NCBI GenBank assembly: GCA_949361645.1
Contig: OX442419.1
Location: 6,906,714-6,970,713 of the forward strand
Length of the DNA: 64,000 nt
From: Spongilla lacustris
Taxonomy: Eukaryota > Porifera > Demospongiae > Spongillida > Spongillidae
Direction: 5' to 3'
Positions 56,201 through 64,000 of the stretch are shown here, piece after piece; positions within the stretch are counted from its first letter, which is position 1; each line of letters starts with the position of its first letter. The translations under genes were made by a program, and so were the position numbers. Under the pieces are notes generated by a model that was not told where the DNA came from, made no database searches, and worked only from the letters and a program-made list of their open reading frames with translations.

Positions 56201-58739
56201 ACATGTACATGTATAATCTTAGGGAAAACGTGTGTCATTTAGACCAGCATACGGTCACAATGGCTTTGCGTCACCAATTTAATTGCTGATCAGTAGGAAT
56301 TAAGAGTTTCCTATTCACTATCCTATTAATCAATCTGAATATCGCACATGCTAGTTATCGATATTAAAAAAGTATCATGCTCCTCCCGTACCCTGCCCGG
56401 CCCTTGTGAATATTGTTATTAGACTTAGAACCCTGGATCGGCCCCTGGATTGGACCTGTATTGGAGGCAATACACATGTCAATTGTGCATGTACATGCAT
56501 AGGGGGTTTACGCTGAGGGTATTGGTATGGGTGTATTAAAGCTGTGGGCATTGGTTTGGGTATAAGCTGAATGTATATGTAATAAACACATGTGCATACA
56601 TGTACATGCTTCTGCAGTCTTTGTGAATTCTGATGGCATCAGTGGATTTGGAACACCTTGGGAGATTTTGTTTCTTGCCAACTACACCATTCTGACGAAG
56701 AGTGGAAACATTGGAGGGTATTCAGCCTTGCTTAGCTTTGTTCCTGAGCTGCAGCTAGGTAAGTGGTGTACTTCTGTTCTACCTCCAATGAACATCCACA
56801 TATACGTAGTCCTTAGGAGCATGTGTGCATGCATGGTGTTCTCTTGTTAGTGTTTCAATCCTTGCATGTGGTGCACATGTACATTGTACAGTACTGCGTA
56901 CCCACATGTACATTGTACAGTACTGCGTACCCACATGTTTACACTTGTTTGCAAATGACTTGCAACTTGCTCAAGTACATCCGTTTCATTATATAGTGAT
57001 GAATAAGTTCCAGTATGCATTCAATTAGTGTATCTAACAATCGAGTGGTTCGATTGTTGTTCAAGTGCAATAGCACACTTACTGTATACATTGTGTATGT
57101 ACATTAGTGAGTGCATGATGGTTGGAGTGGCCCGATTGTAGTGGCCGGGTTCATGATGGTATAGCTATAGGCTATTGTATTTGAACAACAATCCAGCCAC
57201 TCCAACCATCGCGCACTAACTGCACATTGTCCGATGTACATGTGGAGTGTACATGTGCAGTGAGCATTAGAACAACAATCGAACTGTTCAATTGTTTTAA
57301 AAGAGCTAGCTAGCCCTAGTTATATACTTAGTTAAATACGTAGGACAGTGATGCAGCCTTATTGTTATTAAAACAACCTCACTTCAAATATGTAATAATG
57401 ATCAGTTGCCATGACAACAGTGGTTTGTAAACATTTTAACCAGATACATGTACATATAGTAGCAAAATCCGGACAATATCAATGCAACAAATGTATTGCG
57501 TTATGTCGGTCACAGCATGGCGATTGGAAAATACCAAATCCAGACAATATCGAGGAGGATAACATCGAGGGTAGGCTGTAGGAAGTCGATAGCTATAACC
57601 ATTCAATTGTTATACATGTAGTGATTCAAATGCAACATTTGAAAGTTTATAACATTTGAAAATATTTATACATAATTATTTTTTTGTGGAAACTGTCCCA
57701 TATATTGCTTTTTATAACTAAAGCATGTACCACTTGCTGCAATTGTTAAATTGCCACTTAGTACTGGGGTAAGCTACACAGCACTGATGGCAGGTAACAG
57801 CGTAAGTCTGGGGAGCATGCAGATTGTTATGACCTTGATCCCAGACTCAGAGAGCTTTTGTTTGATTTTAATATGAGATTGCAGCACCGAATATCGATAA
57901 TTGGAAATGGTAAAATGAAAACCTATTTTTCCAAATTAAAAGAATCCACAAACCAGTTAATTTTCATATTGCTAAAACAGAGTTGATTCGAACGAGTAGA
58001 TTATTGCAAATAATATGATAACCTGAATAATCTGAAAACTGGTTTCAGACTTTATTGTCCCCAGTGTTGTGTCGGTCATGACATCAGTAATAGTAGTATC
58101 AGAAATTGAGTAGTCCCCTAGAGGACAACTCTGTACATGTACAATGTATATGCATATTCTAGACCTTATTGATCTGTCCACGTCCTCACACATCAGATAG
58201 ATTTGTGAAAAATCTGTATTTTTTCTCCTTCTGTAGTAGTGTAATATAGATTGCTTTGCTGCCGTAAAATACATACACATGTATGCTGTCTTCAATAGAT
58301 GCACCATCACTTGGTAAATAAAATATTATGGGCTAATAGGATAGGAACCTACAGTGTGTATGCCTATGAACTGATTATACCCTGTATACCCCCTCCTTCT
58401 CCTACCCTCCCACCTGTTCGTTCCTGTTGTTTTCATTAATTGCATACATTTGCATGTACTGTAGGCCTCAATTTGTTGATCTCTGGAGGGCCTGACTTCA
58501 ACCAGATTATCCCTGGAGCTCTTTGCTACACATACCTCATTCCAGCATTCGTGGAAGCTTTACAGCCTATCCAGCCACTCTACCCATACCCACCAAACCC
58601 CTCTGTTTACACAGGTGACTACTGTACTCGAGACAGAACCCTAAACATCTCAGTTTTTGATGATGGTATCCAGCTGTTTGTCTCTGGGTTGGATGCCCTC
58701 ACAGTGTATCTCTCATATCAGAAAGAATATTACTTTCAG
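53205..58739 (+). CDS. Serine beta-lactamase-like hydrolase (LACTBL1-like), 10 exons, 3' end not found
   Basis: Exons 53205-53288 (ATG 53205), 53342-53512, 54013-54150, 54565-54702, 54940-55076, 55135-55269, 55324-55444, 55527-55626, 56618-56758, 58465-58739. All phases agree, 480 codons so far. N-terminal hydrophobic segment (VILAYFVSVSFSLG) suggests a signal peptide or anchor. Penicillin-binding/class C motifs: S125-V-S-K128 (IASVSKVFA), Y222-S-N224 (PSYSNVAYALLG), and K369-S-G (TKSGNIGGYSA) where KTG or HxG is usual. The nucleophile and its lysine are present, so an active hydrolase is plausible; animal members have no settled substrate. The donor of exon 7 (GTCTCT) is weak. No stop follows exon 10, so one or more C-terminal exons lie beyond the transposon-rich 58.8-61.3 kb stretch or outside the window. 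Confidence 0.85.
57036..57296. mobile_element. MITE in intron 9 of the hydrolase gene
   Basis: AACAATCGAGTGGTTCGATT with GTTGTTC on the left faces GAACAACAATCGAACTGTTC on the right. An inner inverted pair (GGTTGGAGTGGC and its complement) lies between. Confidence 0.7.
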
Positions 58740-58849
58740 GTTTGTTCTCTTACATGTAATTATGATGTGTAGTACATGTACTAAGGTTTTCTAGAGATAC
58801 ATGCATTAGCTCTTTGACCGCCAAGTGATACATGTATATACATGTATGT

Positions 58850-59699
58850 ATATATATGGGACAGTGTCCAGCAAAATCGGGCTTGTGGGGTTATAATTTT
58901 ATCACTATAAAAAATGTACGTTATACTAAACAATACATCTTCGCAACGGTACAACCTTTTCCTTTCAAATTTCGTACACATGTTCCCACATCATCATCTC
59001 TCTATGTTTCTAACCATTTTGGCGCTATAATAATTTTCCATGGCAACAGTGCAAAGATCGCTAATCCAACAGATTAGAATTTCACATTTCTCCACGTAGG
59101 AGTGTTGAAAACGCGTCAAAATCGGAGTGTGCATAGAGGAGTCCTGTAGCTATTGATTTGTTCTGTTCGTTAGTTTCTGTATCATCCGTTACGGAGATAC
59201 GGTTGAGCAAACTACATGCACGTTTCCCGCTTGATTCGCGCCAATGATATAATCACCGCCTCCCCATACACTGAGCGGGACATGATTTGCCAAAATAATT
59301 GGCGCGAATTAAGCGAGAAAACTTGCGCGTAGTTTATTTAACTGTATCTCCGTAACTGATAATATGGAAATTTACGAACAGAACAAACCAATAGCTACAG
59401 GACTCCTCTATGTACAACCCAAATTTGACGCGTTTTCAACACTCATACGTGGAGAAATGAAAAAATCTAACCTTTTGGGTTAGCGATCTTTTTACTGACG
59501 CCATGGAAAATAATTAGAGCTTCAAAATGGACATGAACATAGAGAGATAATGTAGAAACAAGTGTATGAAACCTGAAAGGTAAAGGTTGTACCGTTGCAA
59601 AGATGTGTTGCTTAGTGTAACATGCAATTTTTATAGTGATAAAATTATAACCCCACAAGCCCAATTTTGCTGGACACTGTCCCATATATATATATATAT
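58850..59699. mobile_element. Foldback element, 850 bp, arms about 400 bp
   Basis: ATATGGGACAGTGTCCAGCA on the left and its complement TGGACACTGTCCCATAT on the right; the arms match down to TTCGCGCCAATGAT and AATTGGCGCGAATT near 59240-59300. Arm divergence is moderate. Confidence 0.85.
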
Positions 59700-59775
59700 G
59701 CTAAAAATTAACTCACGTTAACTGCCAAGTTCATTTATATATGCACACATACATGTATAGAAAAACAATCACGGT

Positions 59776-60362
59776 TAGGGTTGAGCGCTAAAGGCTATTT
59801 TTGCCCCACCATTCGGATATCCGCGGAGGATAATTTTAGATAGCTGTTCGGATCAAAATTCGGATTTTTAATACAGTTTTTAATCATATACATCTATTTG
59901 TAACAATTTTATTCAATCACAATCACGTCACAAAACATTTTGTGATGTTTTGTAGGCTGTATGTGTTGTACAACCTGGTCCTCTTTGTGGTTAATTAACT
60001 TGGTAGGACAACTTGCTAGGACAACACATGTATAACACATGTATATAGGGCTTGTACATGTAGGCTCAATGGGGGAATTCAATTTTGTGAACCAAGGAGA
60101 TCTAATCCTTTTTAGTTGAAGATCAGGGATTAGGTTTGGCAGCTATGATTTTTGTTCACTTTTGAGGGTTAACAGTATCACTCAACTGTTATTGTTGCTT
60201 ATCTGTAATAATCAGTCTAAACCACCATTGGGCTACATGTATACCACATGCTTCTACCACGTGAAACCATAATTGCCTGCAATTAATATCCTATTCGGAT
60301 CATTCCGATATGGACCCTCCATTAGGCTGCCGTGCCGCGGCATCCGATAGTGCCTAAGCCTA
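59776..60362. mobile_element. hAT-type MITE with 8-bp target duplication
   Basis: ATCACGGT stands on both sides (59768-59775 and 60363-60370). Ends TAGGGTTGAGCGCTA and TAGTGCCTAAGCCTA are imperfect inverted repeats. 587 bp, no coding region. Removing it and one duplication rejoins the family C sequence as in the copy at 23795. Confidence 0.8.
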
Positions 60363-60654
60363 ATCACGGTTACGCACTTTGTCCACCAAAAAGCCCTAGT
60401 GGCATAGAGCTATGAATAGATGGAGCGTTGGTTTTTAATTGAAAAGAAGGTGGGGACGAGCAGCTGCAGGTGTATGCATAATGGTGTTTCAAACATGGGA
60501 GTGCGAAGCCTTTTAAAAAGCCTGGACATTAGAAATAACAACCAGGGATAGAACTATCGTATTTTCATCGTCTGTTTCATATTGTACTCAATGTACGGCT
60601 TTAATTTCCGGCCCACTTGGCTCCGCCTCTATTGGGTGCTGAAGTTAGTAAGTA

Positions 60655-61266
60655 CAGTAGCCCCCCTCTTGAGGAACCACCCTGTGGGCCTTGATATCAA
60701 TGGTCTCCCAAGGGGGGTGGTCTGTGACCAGGGGGGAGGTGTGGTCTGTGACCAGGGGGGAGGTGTGGTTAATGGATATGTGCATACACTACTGTACTTG
60801 TGAGAGCTTGTTCATCCTTCCACTCACAAGTATGATATTGGTCCAAGCGATAGTAAACAATTCCCAAACAAGCTTATCCAAGTCATTGTAGCCTGCTGTC
60901 CTAGGCTTCACATACTTCATGTCCGACCGTTCACCGCTTTCCCATCTTCTCTCTATTTCATCCCTTTCCTTTACAGTAGCTTGTATCTGCGACTCCAATT
61001 TCACCGACAGCACGGCAAGACTTTCCTTTGTCGAATTCCCACGACCTTTCTGTTCTTAGTTGCAGAAATTTCTAGAAACATGTAGCTAGCGCTGCAAGGT
61101 CATGTGCAGTCATAAATTCATTCTAAAAATGCGGTCGCTGGTCACGTTAGCGAGGTGGTTGCATGCAAGGGGTGTGCAAGATCATAAAAGGGTCCGTGTC
61201 TTTATATAGCGGTCTCAAATGAGGTGGTCCGTTGATGAAGGGGGTCTTAAAAGAGAGGGACCACTG
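60655..61266. mobile_element. pogo/Tigger-like element with transposase remnant
   Basis: CAGTAGCCCCCCTCTTGAGG on the left and the complement of CAGTGGTCCCTCTCTTTTAA on the right, TA at both edges (60653-60654, 61267-61268). A minus-strand frame (60789-61013) contains YNDLDKLVWELF and IILVSGRMNKL, the pattern of the CENPB-type helix-turn-helix of pogo transposases (DLD--l--WF---r---i-vSG). The DDE domain is missing. Confidence 0.65.
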
Positions 61267-64000
61267 TAGTTGCTGTTCTTGAAGAATCTCGCTGTTAGCC
61301 ATATTAGCTATGATAGAAGAGTGTTTTATGATGTTTGATATATTTGGTGTACATGTACATGTGCAGTGGTCCCTCTCATCAATTGCACCAAACAAATTGC
61401 TATTCAGCAAATGCAGTGCACCTTTTTATTGAAAGAGCCCTTATAACCATCTCTAGGGAAAGAGTATTGATAAACTGCATGTGGTTGTGCCGAAGGCGGT
61501 AATATTAATTGGGATTTACATTACTGTTTTGTTCATTGCTAGCGCACTTACATCACACTATTGTGTCAAAATAGCTGTTATGCGATACATGTGTAAGTCA
61601 TACTGAAGTTTATTGTGCTGTTAAAAGCGATTAGTGAAATGGTCATTATTAGCACGTGTAAAGCACGCTGATTTTTACCAGGTACGTGTACATGTACACT
61701 GTACATCTACAGTTGTAATGACTTTTTAACCACGTATTTCAAACATTTCTCAATGTACAAGCAGAATATTATCAACATTGCTACCAAGACTACTATCTCC
61801 CTATCTATCAATATTAGTATGATTTATACTGTTGCTTAACATTGATGCAGGAACTGTGTATGTGTGACAGTAAACTGTTCAGCAGCAGCACCATTGCAAA
61901 CAACTCCAGCAAATCATCGACTTGCATTCTTTGTTTAACTTGATGTCATACATTCTCAGTATGGCAGCCTTAGCCGCATCATACTTGTCTGCTTCCACTA
62001 TTGCAGCAAACACCTGTTGAGCAGGACAATATCATCATGTTCATACGACTTTGAGATTTTCTGCTCTTGATCCATTGACACTGGCATCCCTAGGGCTATG
62101 CCCAGACTCAACCAATCACATCAATGCATTCATTTGTTGGTGCATAATCCACATCTGTCTCTCCCTCTCAGCCAAAATCTTTTCCTTCCTTTCCTGCCTG
62201 GCCTCTCTCTAAAGACAGCTCTGCCTCCCTTTGCCATCTTTCATCCAGGAATATATTCATTAGGTCCTCCATGCCCAGACTCGTTCAGTGATACATTGTC
62301 TCTGCTCCAAATTGAGTAACTCTTTCCACCTCAATGTGTGCTGAAGAATTTGTGTCCACTCCTGTAAAGGACATAAAGTATGTATCAATAAAAGGTTGGC
62401 ACAACGTATTACGCTACGATTGTACTATGCTACAATTACGTTACGTACGAAAAGTTATGCGCATGGGTGTTCTACCGCTTTGTTAGCAGCGTTTCCCACA
62501 GCATACATGTAGCAAAAAGAGGGGCTCCGCCCTGTTTGAATTTTCCAGAAAATGGGCTTGGTCATATAATTAATTTACATGTACTTGCGGTTCGCTGAGC
62601 GCTCGTGCAAGCGATCGTAAAAACATTAATACGATTGAGTTTATGGAATTGAATGTATCCACTTTTTATCAATCGGGCGAAGCTGACAGCAACCCCCCCC
62701 CCCCCCCTGGTTAATTATTCATGAGCACCCTTTTTCCAAAGCATTCTGTGGGACGCACTGGTTAGTATAAATAGGAGATGCTTACGTACCAAAAAAACTG
62801 TGTTTGAAGTAATAGTGTAACATAACGGTTATAACACAACGAAATACAAACATAGTGTAGTACATGCGCATTGATTGGTATTGGTGTATGTTGTAATGGG
62901 TGGGCACGTGAGCACGAGAGGTTTTTGGATTAAGACAAATATTACAATAGCATGATTTAATTAATTATGTTACAGTTGTACTTTTCAATGACTGCAACGT
63001 CCTACGATCGTAGCATAATGCGTGGAGCCATCATTTTATTGACATGTACTGCAAAACACTCGATGCCATTGTCTTCCCTAGATAAACATTGCAAATGTAA
63101 CCGGCTGAGCTAATGAGACATGCTGCACTGCATGTGATTGCTAGCAAATCCGCAGATGATTGCTCAACTACTATAACTAACCCCCTACTGCCACTATAGA
63201 CAAGTTTATATACACAAGTCCAAGAACATTCAAGACACTTCTCACACCCATAGCACATTCCTGGGAGACTTCCAGAAGCATTCTGTGGTTGATTACATAA
63301 TGACCTTCCACAGTACACTATTTCTCTACACAAAGCACGTGTAACGAGCTGCCAAACAATTAATTTATATACATGTACATGTATGCTCGCGCAGCATGTT
63401 TATGAAGTACCCAATCTTGGGACCACAGTTCAGTCAAAAGAAACATCACACAATGTCTTAGTTTCTGTGAGCGTGTGACAAAGGTGTGGCTTCATTTCAT
63501 GGATCATGTATGGCTTTAATGGCTATTTTGAGTTCATTGTGCATATTTTTTGTTTACTTGTACCCGTGTGCTGCAAAAGCTTAAGTTTTTCTTTTGTTCA
63601 AAATCACTTTTTATGAATTGTGAACTCGTTCTTCAGATGGCGTTTTAATTATCGCATATAGATACTAATGATCCTTGATTGAAACGACTGCATTTAGTGC
63701 ATGCACGTTTGTACGGAACTATCATATAGAAATTATGTAGACCGCCTTAAAGTTGGTGGTTTCTGCAACGATTTGATATTAGTCCGCATATAGAAATTGT
63801 GTGGACTGCCTTAAGGTTGGTGGTTTCTGCAAGAATTTCAGAGGTTGCTCGACTTTTGCATAGGTTGGGACACGTCCGACTAGTTTGTTATGGTGCACTA
63901 AAAGTATGATGTCCTTTAATATACATGTAGGTGCAAACGATAGCAGCCTACAGAGCAGACGAAAATGAGATCTTTTAACAAAGCTTAGGCAGAGGTTACA
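61267..64000. other. No firm gene
   Basis: Minus strand at about 61905-62015 reads VFAAIVEADKYDAAKAAILR, then MYDIKLNKE, resembling the SCAN/gag-like motif of LTR elements, but isolated. A Cys-rich minus frame (63031-63333; SLCNQPQNASGSLPGMCYGC) has no splice context. A 64-bp direct duplication (CATATAGAAATTRTGTRGAC) lies at 63723-63840. A lone CAGTGGTCCCTCTC end near 61363 matches the pogo-like terminus. The rest shows nothing. Confidence 0.4.

Larger units (their letters stand above)
58808..60635. repeat. Dispersed repeat family C, copy 2, with two nested insertions
   Basis: Matches 23795-24195 in three pieces: CTCTTTGACCGCCAAGTG at 58811, ACTGCCAAGTTCATTTATAT near 59720, and AAAAAGCCCTAGTGGCA onward from about 60390. 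The gaps are filled by a foldback element (58850-59699) and a hAT MITE (59776-60362). Confidence 0.65.

Overview
The window is animal nuclear DNA, almost certainly from a demosponge with siliceous spicules. The main evidence is a complete silicatein gene (41863-43324, minus), a family known only from sponges, in which a cathepsin L-like protease carries Ser in place of the catalytic Cys. Genes have short exons with GT-AG introns, the DNA is AT-rich, and intergenic and intronic sequence is full of the palindromic word TACATGTA. All exon models below were built by eye from splice signals and reading phase. No alignment was run.

Layout. (1) 1-2100: exons of a Ulp1/SENP-type protease, probably decayed. 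(2) 4630-36163, minus: one host gene, PEX16, with ten exons (1086 coding bases, 361 aa) spread over 31.5 kb. Its introns hold most of the mobile DNA of the left half: a piggyBac-type element (10315-14030) interrupted by a 2.3-kb array of 24-bp repeats, a 5.7-kb Tc1-type element (16056-21745), a 1.8-kb near-perfect palindrome (21773-23574), a decayed DIRS-like retroelement (25456-27160), a TTAA-flanked element with poly-C/poly-G ends (31718-32341), a 19-bp minisatellite (33845-34590) and several MITEs. (3) 37959-39727, minus: an intact SWIM zinc finger plus YqaJ nuclease gene of 540 aa. (4) 41863-43324, minus: silicatein, 326 aa, seven exons, with a TATA box. (5) 45359-49870: a decayed Gypsy-type integrase gene and fragments of two families of reverse transcriptase-bearing retroelements, one apparently split by inversion. 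(6) 50496-52828: an unidentified coding remnant, a hAT element and a MITE. (7) 53205-58739, plus: a serine beta-lactamase-like gene, ten exons, 3' end not found. (8) 58808-61266: nested elements, including a foldback element, a hAT MITE with an 8-bp target duplication and a pogo-like element. The rest, to 64000, shows little.

The most interesting object is the Tc1-type element in PEX16 intron 7. Between matching terminal inverted repeats and TA duplications it holds both an intact DD34E transposase gene with a 76-bp intron and an intact four-exon BEN-domain gene on the other strand, with a 38-bp minisatellite between them. A Tc1 element carrying a BEN-domain DNA-binding protein as a second gene is not something I know as described. 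PEX16, silicatein and the hydrolase look like ordinary host genes and do not form a functional cluster.
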